Source of the DNA: Desulfocapsa sp.
GTDB taxonomy: Bacteria; Desulfobacterota; Desulfobulbia; Desulfobulbales; Desulfocapsaceae
Assembly (NCBI GenBank): GCA_030145625.1
Contig: JAQYVF010000003.1
Coordinates: forward strand, 1 to 64,000
Reading direction: 5' to 3'
DNA length: 64,000 nucleotides
The notes beneath the pieces are model-generated. The model was given only the letters and a program-made list of their open reading frames with translations, was not told the DNA's origin and did no database searches. Each line of letters opens with the position of its first letter. Within the stretch, counting starts at the first letter, position 1. Position numbers and translations under genes: made by a program. Shown piece after piece: positions 15,483-24,144 of this stretch.

Positions 15483-17972
15483 TCATTCTGTCTCCTGGCG
15501 GCGTAAACCTTGGAGCTCTTGCAATAAGAGTGGCAGCGCCGTCTGTCGTGTGGCCGTATCCATGTTACGGATGGCCATAGTCAAAGCCTGCCTGGTTCCC
15601 ACAAAAACTGCAAGCTTTTTAGCCCTGGTAAGTCCGGTATATATCAGATTTCTGAAAAGCATCTTATAATGCTGAGAAACAAGGGGAATGATAACACAAT
15701 CAAATTCACTGCCCTGTGATTTATGGATAGTGATGGCATAGGCCAACTCCAGTTCACTGATTTGATCACGCTGATACTCTACTTCCCTCTTATCGGAAAA
15801 AAAACGAACGACACAGGTGAGATCTATGGAATTTATCTTTGTGATCTCACCAATATCCCCATTATACACACCGAGGTCATAGTTGTTTTTTCGATGAATC
15901 ACCCGATCACCGACACGAAAAACCCTCTCGCCAAGGGCAATTTGTCCTTTGGAGTTATTCGCCGGATTAACACATGTCTGCAGGGCGTTATTGAGTTTAA
16001 CTGTACCGAGGCTGGCCCTGTTCATAGGTGAAAGGACCTGGATTTCGCAGGATTTCCCAAAATATTTGGGAATCCACTCACTATACAGTCGCAAAATTAC
16101 CTGTTCGGCCGTGAGCCCATAGTAGAGAGAGGACCAGGGGTGGACCTGCTTAAGGACTGCCCGCAATTCTTCTGCCTTATTTTCGGCTGTCTGCAGCAAG
16201 CCAAAATTGATATGATCGTATTTACCGGGCTGACTCTTTACAGAGGAAACCTTTTCTGTTTGAGAAACATCTTCCTGTGCAAATAACCTTTCTTCTCCGA
16301 ACTCTTCTTCCCTTTCCGTAAGCTGAAGCTGCTCCTTGGCCCTGGAAATAACTCGCAACTGTTCCTGGGTAGCTTCATTAGAATCAAGGAAAAGGCAGTC
16401 TCGCTGTTTGTTCCAGAGTTCAGGTAACTTGAAAGGTGAAGGGATTTTCGGTATTTTGCCGTTATTAATATCATGGGCATAGGATATAATGTGTGACTCC
16501 TGGGCTTGGCGAAAAACCGCTTTCAAAGTAAATACAGGAACCACACCAGAGGCCAGAAGATCACCAAGAACATTTCCGGCCCCCACTGAAGGAAGCTGAT
16601 CTGCATCTCCCACCAGTACCAGTTGCGCATCCTGCGGTATGGCTGAGAGTAAGGCGGCACTAAGACTGATGTCAAGCATGGAACATTCATCAACCACCAA
16701 AACATCGACAGGCAATGGATTTTCTTTATTTCGTTTGAAAGAGCCGCCTTGGAACTCCAGGAGTCGATGTATGGTTTTCGCCTCAAGGCCTATCACCTCT
16801 TCCATGCGTTGGGCTGCCCGGCCTGTGGGTGCTGCGAGCAGGACATCTTTATCCATAGCCAGGAAGAGTTTGACCAGGGTATTGGTGGTGGTCGTCTTTC
16901 CGCAGCCTGGTCCCCCGGTAAGGATTGAACAGCCGCAGGAAACAATCCCTCTCACTGCTCCCTCTTGTTCGGGACTAAGAGTTATGTGCTGTTTTTGGCC
17001 ATAATCATCTATCCACTTGTCAACACGCTGGCTATCTACAGAGATGTCTCGGCAGAGAGCGTGCAGGGATTCAGCCGTTTCTTTTTCATCAAAATAAAGA
17101 GATTTTGAATAATAACAAGGGAGTTGGGAATGATCTTCCTGGATGAGGAGACGCCGTTTGAGAAGGCGTTCCTGTTCCATTAGCTGAAGGTAGGTTTCAA
17201 GCAGGCCGGTCAATTCTAGGTCTAGCAGTTGTCTGACCCCATCCTGTATCTGAGTCATGGTGAGATAACAATGTCCTTGCTCTCTGGATGCAGCAAGAAT
17301 ATGTCTGATAGCTGCAAATATTCGCATAGGAGCATTTTTTTCAACCCCCAGTGACAGGGCAACCTTATCTGCTGAAAAAAAGCCAATTCCATAAAAGTCA
17401 TTGGCCAGTCGATACGGATTTTCCGTCACCAGAACAATAGCGCGCTGACCATATTTCTTAAATATGCGTACAGCAAAAAGAGTCGAGATCCCATGTCCCT
17501 GAAGGAACAGCATGACATCACGAATCACCTTATGTTCCTCCCAGGCCTCTTTAATCCCTTTAAGTTTTTTTGCTGCAATACCTGGAACCTGAAGTAAATC
17601 GTTAATCCTTCCTTCAAAGACCGGCAAAGTCTGATCACCAAAGTAAGAGACAATTCTTTTAGCAGTTTTGGGTCCAACTCCTTTGATCAATCCAGAGCCG
17701 AGGTACTTTTCCAAGGCAGCGGCTGATGCAGGTTTCCGCTCTTCGGCACGATCTGCCGAAAACTGCCTGCCAAATTTTGGGTGATTGGCCCAGGAACCAT
17801 AAAATTTCATGGTAGCACCGGCAAAAACCTTAGTTTGATGAACAATAACGGTTACCGGTTCAAATTCATTAAAACATTTTACCCGAAGTACACTCCAGCC
17901 GTTTGCCTCATTGTGAAAGGTGACACGGTCAACAATTCCCTGAATGGTTTCAGTGACTACCCCATTACGCAC
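15483..17972 (-). CDS. recD2: RecD2-type ATP-dependent DNA helicase
   Basis: An 829-residue SF1B helicase. The N-terminal OB-like and helix-hairpin-helix part (ARG..'VTFHNEANGWSVLRVK', 'GVGPKTAKRIVSYFG', 'YRLANDFYGIGFFSADKVA') is typical of RecD2/YrrC and absent from RecBCD RecD. The motor has Walker A GGPGCGKTTT, Walker B VVDECSMLD, 'LVGDADQLPSVGAGNVL' and the C-terminal 'YAITIHKSQGSEFDCVIIPL' with 'LIYTGLTRAKK'. RecD2 unwinds DNA 5'-3' in recBCD-independent repair. A charged insert (about residues 550-600) is longer than usual. The GTG start at 17972 is supported by AGGAGAGG upstream. No recB/recC nearby, in line with RecD2. Confidence 0.92.
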   Translation of the reverse strand: MRNGVVTETIQGIVDRVTFHNEANGWSVLRVKCFNEFEPVTVIVHQTKVFAGATMKFYGSWANHPKFGRQFSADRAEERKPASAAALEKYLGSGLIKGVGPKTAKRIVSYFGDQTLPVFEGRINDLLQVPGIAAKKLKGIKEAWEEHKVIRDVMLFLQGHGISTLFAVRIFKKYGQRAIVLVTENPYRLANDFYGIGFFSADKVALSLGVEKNAPMRIFAAIRHILAASREQGHCYLTMTQIQDGVRQLLDLELTGLLETYLQLMEQERLLKRRLLIQEDHSQLPCYYSKSLYFDEKETAESLHALCRDISVDSQRVDKWIDDYGQKQHITLSPEQEGAVRGIVSCGCSILTGGPGCGKTTTTNTLVKLFLAMDKDVLLAAPTGRAAQRMEEVIGLEAKTIHRLLEFQGGSFKRNKENPLPVDVLVVDECSMLDISLSAALLSAIPQDAQLVLVGDADQLPSVGAGNVLGDLLASGVVPVFTLKAVFRQAQESHIISYAHDINNGKIPKIPSPFKLPELWNKQRDCLFLDSNEATQEQLRVISRAKEQLQLTEREEEFGEERLFAQEDVSQTEKVSSVKSQPGKYDHINFGLLQTAENKAEELRAVLKQVHPWSSLYYGLTAEQVILRLYSEWIPKYFGKSCEIQVLSPMNRASLGTVKLNNALQTCVNPANNSKGQIALGERVFRVGDRVIHRKNNYDLGVYNGDIGEITKINSIDLTCVVRFFSDKREVEYQRDQISELELAYAITIHKSQGSEFDCVIIPLVSQHYKMLFRNLIYTGLTRAKKLAVFVGTRQALTMAIRNMDTATRQTALPLLLQELQGLRRQETE

Positions 17973-18311
17973 GATTTATCCTCTCCTGGTCGTTGTGTAA
18001 AGCATCTAAGATGGTGTATAATACAAAAAATGACGAGTATACTTCATAAGTAACCAACTGCAGAATAAAGAAAGTATACATATTTTTTTATAATGTTGAT
18101 AGGTTAACCTGGGCTTTACTCATTGAAAGAAGGGCTTTTTAAGTTTTTGCTTGACTAGAAATGATTATTATGTCAGACTTATCCGTTCTTATATAGAAGA
18201 CGTTGCACGGGTCCATACTGTGAAAAATTCACAGACCCCACTTCTTTAAAGGGGAACATATTGAACCCGCCGGAAGTAATATTCTGGGAACTGGAATGAG
18301 GGAGAATCACA
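17973..18311. other. 339-bp divergent intergenic region with a nested palindrome
   Basis: Lies between the divergent helicase and hydrolase genes and must hold both promoters. The only clear structure is CTGTGAAAAATTCACAG at 18218-18234, flanked by GGGT/ACCC (18209-18212, 18235-18238). It could be an operator or an mRNA hairpin upstream of the hydrolase. No further gene seen. Confidence 0.5.
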
Positions 18312-18674
18312 ATGACATTTCTGGAAGGATTGCTTTGGCTGACGCTGAATGTATACCATGAAGCGCGATCAGAACCTGAAATTGGCCAGGTGGCAGTAGC
18401 CCACGTCACCCTGAATCGTGCCGCCCAGAAACACCTCAGTATCAAAACTGTTGTAAACCAGCCCTATCAATTCAGCTGGATTCAGCAGAAAGACTCTTTT
18501 ATCCCCGAAGATCCGAGGGCATTTTTCCAGTGTATGAAGTCAGTGTATATCGCTTTGAACACACCTGATTTCACTGCAGGTTCCACCTTTTATCATCTGG
18601 ATAATATCGATCCATACTGGACTTCCGACGTTACCTTTGTTGATCAATACGGAAGCCATAAGTTTTACAAATAA
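18312..18674 (+). CDS. SleB-type cell-wall hydrolase domain protein
   Basis: A 120-residue single-domain protein. 'NVYHEARSEPEIGQVAVAHVTLNRA' carries the catalytic-glutamate region of the Hydrolase_2 (SleB/CwlJ) family, and 'QPYQFSWI', 'STFYHLDNIDPYW' and 'VTFVDQYGSHKFYK' match its conserved C-terminal part. These enzymes cut peptidoglycan glycan strands. There is no signal peptide, so it resembles endolysin-like stand-alone members, often of phage origin; no holin or phage gene is nearby. A good ribosome-binding site (GAGGGAG) precedes ATG 18312. Confidence 0.82.
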   Translation: MTFLEGLLWLTLNVYHEARSEPEIGQVAVAHVTLNRAAQKHLSIKTVVNQPYQFSWIQQKDSFIPEDPRAFFQCMKSVYIALNTPDFTAGSTFYHLDNIDPYWTSDVTFVDQYGSHKFYK

Positions 18675-18734
18675 AACTACAGGAAAAGAGAGCGTAGAAC
18701 AAAAGCTGTAGAAAAAAAACGCATTCGCAAAAAA

Positions 18735-18768
18735 GGGTGATGGAGAGTTCCTCCATCACCCTTTTTTT
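18735..18768. terminator. Bidirectional intrinsic terminator
   Basis: Perfect 11-bp stem GGGTGATGGAG/CTCCATCACCC with a 5-base loop. It is followed by TTTTTTT on the plus strand and TTTTTT on the minus strand, and lies between the convergent SleB-like gene and the aminotransferase gene. Confidence 0.9.
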
Positions 18769-18779
18769 ATGGCTCTAGA

Positions 18780-19982
18780 TCAGGCTGTTGCTGCTTTTTT
18801 CAGGGCCTGACAAATTTTATCCAACTGCTCTTCACTCATCTTGATAGATACCGGATAGACCAAAGTCCTGGACATGAGATCCGCAGACTTTGGTAACGCC
18901 TCAGGATCATAAACAACCCTTCGTTTCCCCCCTGGCTCAGCAAAAGGCCAACCACCGGCAGCAGTCGTGGAGCCTTGAAGCAGATGTTCCCATTTAGGGT
19001 AAAAATGCCAAGTGTTTTCACTGAAATTAATAGCTCCTACTCCTTCACCTGCCAGAACTTCATTCACCTTCCGACACTGTTCACTGGACTCCAGAATAAA
19101 TGCGAAAAAGGTCGCCGTATCGCCTGCCTCATCCACCAATGTCCGGAATTTCACACCAGGAATGGCCGATGCTGCATCACGTAGGCGTTTCTTGTTTGCT
19201 TTTTGGGCAACGATCATTGAATCGAGCTTTGCCAGCTGTGCTATTCCCATTGCTCCCTGAAGTTCCATCATCCTATAGTTAAATCCGATAAAACTGCGCC
19301 CTTCTCCACCACGTCCACCAGGATTGACAGCATGGTCGTGCCCATGATCATGATACTCGGACATGGTACGCCACATCTTTTCATCATTGGTTATTATCAT
19401 CCCGCCTTCCCCTGTGGTCATGGTTTTAACCGAATCAAAAGAAAAGGTTCCGCACTGACCAAAGGTACCAAGGTGCTGACCGTTTATCCGTCCTCCGGCT
19501 GCCTGGGCGGTATCTTCAAGAACAGGGATATTATGTTTCCCAGCTATTTCGATAATCTCTGAGATGCGTGCCTGAGCACCAAGCATATGTACAGGGATGA
19601 TACACCGGGTTTTATCCGTGATTTTTTCGGCAAGATCAACAGGATCCATATTCAAGGTCTCATCGACCTCGGTAAAAACAGGGATAGCACCGATATCAAG
19701 AATAGCTTCCCAGGTGGCAACAAAGGTAAATCCCTGGGTGATTACTTCATCACCAGGACCTACACCCAACGCAGCAAGGGCAACTTTCAGGGCAGCAGTA
19801 CCTGAGGTGACTGCCTGACCAAAACCGGCCCCGCAATAATCAGCAAATTTCTTTTCAAATTCTAAAACTTTATAAACACCCTGGCGCTGATCACCAAATT
19901 CATAACGAAAGAGGATTCCTGTGTCCAGAACATCCATAATTTCCTTCTTTTCTTCATCTCCAAAAACTTCAAAGCCTGGCAT
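18780..19982 (-). CDS. DegT/DnrJ/EryC1-family aminotransferase, KdnA-like
   Basis: A 400-residue PLP-dependent sugar aminotransferase. Key parts are 'VTSGTAALKVALAALGVGPGDEVI', 'LEDTAQAAGG', the PLP-lysine segment FSFDSVKTMTTGEGG and 'YHDHGHDH'. The opening MPGFEVFGDEEKKEI and the 'DHGHDH' motif resemble KdnA, which aminates a Kdo precursor to 8-amino-3,8-dideoxy-octulosonate in Shewanella. The partner oxidoreductase gene kdnB is not adjacent, so this assignment is tentative; another nucleotide-sugar or keto-sugar substrate is possible. ATG 19982 has a strong AGGAG. It stands alone, separated from panD by a short repeat. Confidence 0.8.
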   Translation of the reverse strand: MPGFEVFGDEEKKEIMDVLDTGILFRYEFGDQRQGVYKVLEFEKKFADYCGAGFGQAVTSGTAALKVALAALGVGPGDEVITQGFTFVATWEAILDIGAIPVFTEVDETLNMDPVDLAEKITDKTRCIIPVHMLGAQARISEIIEIAGKHNIPVLEDTAQAAGGRINGQHLGTFGQCGTFSFDSVKTMTTGEGGMIITNDEKMWRTMSEYHDHGHDHAVNPGGRGGEGRSFIGFNYRMMELQGAMGIAQLAKLDSMIVAQKANKKRLRDAASAIPGVKFRTLVDEAGDTATFFAFILESSEQCRKVNEVLAGEGVGAINFSENTWHFYPKWEHLLQGSTTAAGGWPFAEPGGKRRVVYDPEALPKSADLMSRTLVYPVSIKMSEEQLDKICQALKKAATA

Positions 19983-20011
19983 GGGCTACTCCTAATTGTA
20001 CAATTTTTTAT

Positions 20012-20048
20012 GGTCACCTTGCAAAAATTCAAATTTATCAAGGTACCC
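20012..20048. repeat. MITE-like element A, copy 4: 37-bp mini-version
   Basis: Only the two element ends remain: GGTCACCTTGCAAAAATTC joined to ATTTATCAAGGTACCC. A perfect 4-bp direct repeat TTAT flanks it (20008-20011, 20049-20052). The intact flanking duplication suggests that this internally deleted form itself moved as a unit, or lost its core after insertion. Confidence 0.65.
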
Positions 20049-20137
20049 TTATGGTTATCAATAACATTCAACCGAGGACTGTCTGCAATACGCTCGGAAC
20101 TCAATATTTGATACGTATCAAATATTGCATTGCAAAG

Positions 20138-20500
20138 TTACCTGGTGAGCATTTTTTTTATCTTATTTTTCTCGTCGAGCAAAGCTATGTCTGGATGAAA
20201 TCCCTCAAGCTCACTCTCTGGGTAAAATCCAAAGGTCACAATAATAATAAGGTCTCCAACCATCCCTTTTCTGGCAGCGGCACCATTAAGGCCAATGACG
20301 CCTGATCCAGCCTCACCTTCGATGGCATAGGTGTCAAAACGTTCACCGTTATTAATATTATAGACCTTTACTCGTTCAAAGGGGACTATCCCCACAGCAT
20401 CGAGTAAATCTTTATCGATTGTCAAACTCCCCTCATAATCGAGGTTTGCCTTGGTAATGGTGGCCCTGTGAAGCTTGGCCCTGAGCATTTGACGTAGCAT
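20138..20500 (-). CDS. panD: Aspartate 1-decarboxylase (pyruvoyl enzyme)
   Basis: A 120-residue proenzyme that converts L-aspartate to beta-alanine for pantothenate and CoA synthesis. It cuts itself between G24 and S25 (YEGSLTID) to form the pyruvoyl cofactor. Also seen: the start [16 protein letters not shown], '[16 protein letters not shown]', and '[13 protein letters not shown]' with its conserved glycines. Length is normal (115-130). A good ribosome-binding site (AGGTAACAG) lies upstream. It lies after panC on the same strand with a 160-bp gap. Confidence 0.96.
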   Translation of the reverse strand: MLRQMLRAKLHRATITKANLDYEGSLTIDKDLLDAVGIVPFERVKVYNINNGERFDTYAIEGEAGSGVIGLNGAAARKGMVGDLIIIVTFGFYPESELEGFHPDIALLDEKNKIKKMLTR

Positions 20501-20660
20501 ATCTGTTACCTGTTAAATTTAATGGTGTTGTATTTATTATGCCCTTTCGGGTAAAAAACTATTCGTAGCTTCGTGATTGCGAGAGTAACACGCCTCCCAA
20601 ATCAACTTTTTTCTAGTTTTTTAGATAGTTACCTAGTTATAGGTTTGATTTAATACACTA

Positions 20661-21512
20661 TTATGTAATTAATAATGAATTATCGATTAGGCGAATACGC
20701 TGATTAATTTTGACGGCCAAAACCAGCATACTTTCAGGGCTTATCCGATCACAAGGCTGCAGGGATGTGCGATCAACGATCTCAACATAATCTATTGAAC
20801 ACTGGGGGTGGCTGACAATGACCCTCGCGGCCTCCTCTTTTACCTGTTCCGGAGAATGGCTTGCATCCTGTTTTAGCAAGTTCTTGGCAGACACTATTGC
20901 CTTTGACAGAGAATGGGCCGCATCCATTTCATCTTCTTTTAAATAACTATTACGTGAACTCATAGCCAACCCGCTTTGTTCACGTACGATAGGATGACCG
21001 ATAATCTCTATGGGGAAATCCAGGTCTCTGACCATCTGCCGTATCACAGCAAGCTGCTGAAAATCTTTTTCTCCAAAGACAGCCACATGGGGAAGAGTCT
21101 GATTAAAAAGCTTGGCCACCACTGTTGTAACACCGTCAAAATGACCTGGCCTGCTGGCCCCGCACAAACCTGTGGTCAGCCCACTCACCCGTACACTGGT
21201 TTTAAAGTCCTCAGGATACATGCCGTCAACATCAGGAGCGTAGAGTACATCAACCCCCTCTGCTTCGGCAAGGCTGCGATCCCGCTCAAGATCATGAGGG
21301 TAGTTATCCAAATCCTCAGTGGGAGCAAACTGAATGGGATTGACAAAAAGAGTAACAATAACCTTATCTGCAATTGCACGGGCCTTACGCATCAGCGAAA
21401 GATGTCCCTCATGGAACCAGCCCATGGTAGGTACAAGTCCTACTGTCAGCCCCTCCCCCTTCCAGGTCAGGGCCAAGGCCTGCATTTCTTGAGGAGTGGT
21501 GAGCAACTTCAT
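20661..21512 (-). CDS. panC: Pantothenate synthetase
   Basis: A 283-residue enzyme joining pantoate and beta-alanine with ATP to give pantothenate. It shows the nucleotidyltransferase signature VPTMGWFHEGHLSLM (HxGH-type motif HEGH), 'TLFVNPIQFAPTEDLDNYPHD', 'GHFDGVTTVVAKLFN', 'FGEKDFQQL' and 'MSSRNSYL'. It makes an ATP-AMP-pantoyl intermediate in the cytoplasm. The ATG overlaps the stop of the upstream TPR gene by one base (TAATG), so translation is probably coupled. With panD downstream, this is the last part of the vitamin B5 pathway; panB is not in the window. Confidence 0.97.
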   Translation of the reverse strand: MKLLTTPQEMQALALTWKGEGLTVGLVPTMGWFHEGHLSLMRKARAIADKVIVTLFVNPIQFAPTEDLDNYPHDLERDRSLAEAEGVDVLYAPDVDGMYPEDFKTSVRVSGLTTGLCGASRPGHFDGVTTVVAKLFNQTLPHVAVFGEKDFQQLAVIRQMVRDLDFPIEIIGHPIVREQSGLAMSSRNSYLKEDEMDAAHSLSKAIVSAKNLLKQDASHSPEQVKEEAARVIVSHPQCSIDYVEIVDRTSLQPCDRISPESMLVLAVKINQRIRLIDNSLLIT

Positions 21513-22204
21513 TACTGCACACGAAGTCGAGTAATTTTTTCCATGATTATTTTCCTGTTCGCATCATTTTGCGTCTCTCCGAGAAAGGTCCCCAGGTACT
21601 CTTCATAAACCGCCAGAGCTTTATCATTTTGGCCCTGTGCTTCAAAGACTCGTGCCATCCCTCTGTATCCCTGGTCTTTGAACCCCTCTATATCTTTAAG
21701 AGTGGAGTAGGCAGAAGCAGCAGCATCATAATTTTTCCCTGCCTCATTGGCCTGGGCAATGCCATAGCTGACCAGGTTATACATAGGATTCGAACTGCTA
21801 ATTTTATCGAGTACCTGTGAATATTGTTTGATGGCTTCCGTATACAGACTATCTCTCATGGCCTGATGGCCAAGCTCTGTGGTTGCCCAGAGGGAAGAGG
21901 GAGTACCTGAATAATCATCAGCCACTTGCTGTAGACCCTTAACTCTAGCATCACCTTTTTCTTCAAGAGCCAACGCCAGACCACTCGCTGCATTTTCAAA
22001 ACGTTTGGTGCGATAGCTTTTATAGAGAGAACCGGCAATAACCACTAGAATAACAATAGCCGCTATTACCTGGATCATTCTTTGATTCTCTCTTATAAAG
22101 CGGATTACTCCAGGTGGAAGATTCAGCTGATCCAACAATCCGCTGGTTTCGCTGTAGGCCTGCTCTGCAACCACTCTTTGATCAAACGCATTCTGTTCGT
22201 TCAT
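21512..22204 (-). CDS. Membrane-anchored TPR protein (YfgM-like)
   Basis: A 230-residue protein with a cytoplasmic N-terminus, one membrane helix at about residues 44-62 and a periplasmic part with TPR-like helices ('GTPSSLWATTELGHQAMRDSLYTEAIKQYSQVL', 'GYRGMARVFEAQGQNDKALAVYEEYL'). This layout matches the YfgM/tetratricopeptide family, in which E. coli YfgM associates with the Sec translocon and periplasmic chaperones. Strong ribosome-binding site GGGAG before ATG 22204. It sits directly ahead of panC with a stop-start overlap, which is probably an operon of convenience rather than a pathway link. Confidence 0.75.
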   Translation of the reverse strand: MNEQNAFDQRVVAEQAYSETSGLLDQLNLPPGVIRFIRENQRMIQVIAAIVILVVIAGSLYKSYRTKRFENAASGLALALEEKGDARVKGLQQVADDYSGTPSSLWATTELGHQAMRDSLYTEAIKQYSQVLDKISSSNPMYNLVSYGIAQANEAGKNYDAAASAYSTLKDIEGFKDQGYRGMARVFEAQGQNDKALAVYEEYLGTFLGETQNDANRKIIMEKITRLRVQ

Positions 22205-22772
22205 CCTTTTCTCCCTAACCCTTTTTTCTTTACCTATGATTTAGACATTATGGTAATATCTTTCTCATTCATTAAACATCAAGTAGCTCTAAAAGTACTG
22301 CACACAGTAGCTTAACACTACAATTTACTCTATCCAGACAACCATGTCTATTCTCAAACCTTAGAACGCTATAAAAACTAAAAAATTCAGAGAAGAAAAA
22401 AGACAAGCCCCCTGACCAACAAGGCATAATCCGCAGCGTCGAAAGCTTCATATGCGAGACATATTCATGCACGATTCATGTGCAAAAACCATATCATTCC
22501 GGGATGCTGAAACACTTCAAAACAGTATGAACTTTCTAAGACGAAACAAATAAAAATGTTCTTACCACTAATCTTCAACTCATCTCGGTGTCATTCCCGC
22601 GCGGGAATGACACCGAGGCAAGGAAATAATTGTGAGATATCAATGTGCAACTGGATTACTACTTGTTTGGCTGAGTTTTAATGGTAATCACAAATAAAAA
22701 AGAGTTACAACGTCATCAAACTAAAACTTCGCCGTTTTTCCTTCAACGGCATACTATTTTATACAATCCATC
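22205..22772. other. 568-bp intergenic region with repeat B copy 2
   Basis: Lies between divergent genes (YfgM-like and xseA). The only structure found is the repeat at 22584-22697. A 66-residue minus-strand frame at 22272-22472 has poor coding character and is not called. Confidence 0.5.
22584..22697. repeat. Repeat B, copy 2: 34-bp perfect palindrome plus conserved tail
   Basis: CTCGGTGTCATTCCCGC followed directly by its exact reverse complement (22584-22617), then about 80 bp shared with copy 1 at 4609-4698 (AATAATTGTG, CTTGTTTGGCTGAGTTTTAA, GGTAATCACAA). The zero-loop palindrome would form a cruciform or strong RNA hairpin. Confidence 0.65.
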
Positions 22773-24128
22773 ATGACTACAACTGATCATACAAATGTTT
22801 ATTCAGTCAGTTCGCTAACCAGAGAGTTAAAGAATCTTGTCGAGAATAAATTTCGCTTCATTCGCGTACAGGGCGAGATATCCAACCTCAAACGCCCTTA
22901 TTCCGGGCACAGTTATTTTACTCTAAAGGATGATGGCGCACAGCTGAGAGCGGTATTGTTCAAAGGACAGCTACGCTACCTGGAAAAAGATATTGCGGAT
23001 GGTCAGCAAGTTGTCTGCCATGGACGTATATCTGTCTACGAACCACGTGGTGATTACCAGATAATCATAGACACCATAGATTTTCACGGGAGTGGCCTGT
23101 TACAGCTGCGTTTTGAAAAATTAAAAAAATTGCTCGCTGCAGAAGGATTATTTGCAAGAGAGAAAAAAAAGGTACTCCCTTCTTTTCCAAAAGAAATAAT
23201 CCTTGTCACATCGCCCAGCGGCGCCGCAGTACACGATTTTCTCAAGGTGTGGAGAAAGAGAGCTTTCCCGGCCAGTATCAAAGTGTTTCCGGTTCGCGTG
23301 CAGGGAACAGGTGCGGCAGAGGAAATTGCCACAGCCCTAGCTACAATTAACCTGAAAATGAAAACGGCAGACGCCATAGTCCTCTGCCGTGGCGGTGGCT
23401 CACTGGAAGACTTATGGGCCTTCAATGAAGAAATACTTGCCAGGGCAATAGCAGCTTCACGGCTACCTGTGGTCTCAGCAGTAGGTCATGAGGTGGATTT
23501 TACCATAAGCGATTTCTGTGCAGATTTAAGAGCAGCAACTCCCACGGCAGCTGCTGAACAAATTTTCCCCGACACTACGGAACTTATGAGAAAAATAACT
23601 TCCCTGCAGGAGAAGATGGCATACACGGTATGGGATCGCCTTGATAACTATCAGCAGCGAATCTACCAGAACAGTCGTCTCCTGGGAGACATGAGATTCC
23701 TCTTTACCAATACCACTCTCCGCCTGGATCATGCCTATGAGAGCCTCTTGGCTGCCATGCGGAAGGGTCTGGAAAAACGTCAGACTCAATGTGAGGATCT
23801 GTCCTCTCGCCTACACAGTCATTCCCCAGCCGCCAAAGTTCTTATCCAGGAACAGCGGCTTCACTTTGCCACAGAAAAACTCCTTTATCTGTTCCGACAA
23901 AACTTAGACAACAAAAAGATGGCGCTTAGCAGACAGGCTGCACTGCTCGACGCAGTCAGTCCCCTTGCCACACTGGCCAGAGGCTATGCCATTGCCGGAA
24001 AGCTAGATCCTAAAACGGGAAAAACAACGTTGCTCAGAAACAGCAGGCAGGTTGTGCAAGATGACAGGATTGAGATCCGTCTGCACCAGGGAAGATTAGA
24101 ATGCGGAGTTATTGAGGTGAAAGAGTAA
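22773..24128 (+). CDS. xseA: Exodeoxyribonuclease VII large subunit
   Basis: A 451-residue catalytic subunit of ExoVII, which digests single-stranded DNA from both ends. An N-terminal OB fold (about 8-105, 'FRFIRVQGEISNLKRPYSGHSYFTLKD') is followed by the nuclease core with 'VTSPSGAAVHDFL', 'CRGGGSLEDLWAFNE', and 'SAVGHEVDFTISDFCADLRAATPTAAAE', and a coiled-coil C-terminal half that binds small subunits. Length normal (about 400-460). xseB is not adjacent, though the two are often neighbours, so it must lie elsewhere. Appears monocistronic; a half-end of element A lies over its stop region (24131). Confidence 0.95.
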   Translation: MTTTDHTNVYSVSSLTRELKNLVENKFRFIRVQGEISNLKRPYSGHSYFTLKDDGAQLRAVLFKGQLRYLEKDIADGQQVVCHGRISVYEPRGDYQIIIDTIDFHGSGLLQLRFEKLKKLLAAEGLFAREKKKVLPSFPKEIILVTSPSGAAVHDFLKVWRKRAFPASIKVFPVRVQGTGAAEEIATALATINLKMKTADAIVLCRGGGSLEDLWAFNEEILARAIAASRLPVVSAVGHEVDFTISDFCADLRAATPTAAAEQIFPDTTELMRKITSLQEKMAYTVWDRLDNYQQRIYQNSRLLGDMRFLFTNTTLRLDHAYESLLAAMRKGLEKRQTQCEDLSSRLHSHSPAAKVLIQEQRLHFATEKLLYLFRQNLDNKKMALSRQAALLDAVSPLATLARGYAIAGKLDPKTGKTTLLRNSRQVVQDDRIEIRLHQGRLECGVIEVKE

Positions 24129-24144
24129 AGGCCATCTTGAAAAA

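Noticed and set aside
18218-18234. Palindrome CTGTGAAAAATTCACAG as a CRP/FNR-type operator
   Set aside because: The half-site spacing is 5 rather than 6 and it is nested in a longer inverted repeat, so a simple CRP site is not supported.
20976-21608. Plus-strand open frame of about 210 codons opposite panC
   Set aside because: Lies over panC and the TPR gene start, with no recognisable domain.
22272-22472. 66-codon minus-strand frame upstream of xseA
   Set aside because: Amino-acid composition is odd (many F, S, C, L), no homology is recognised and no ribosome-binding site is seen.
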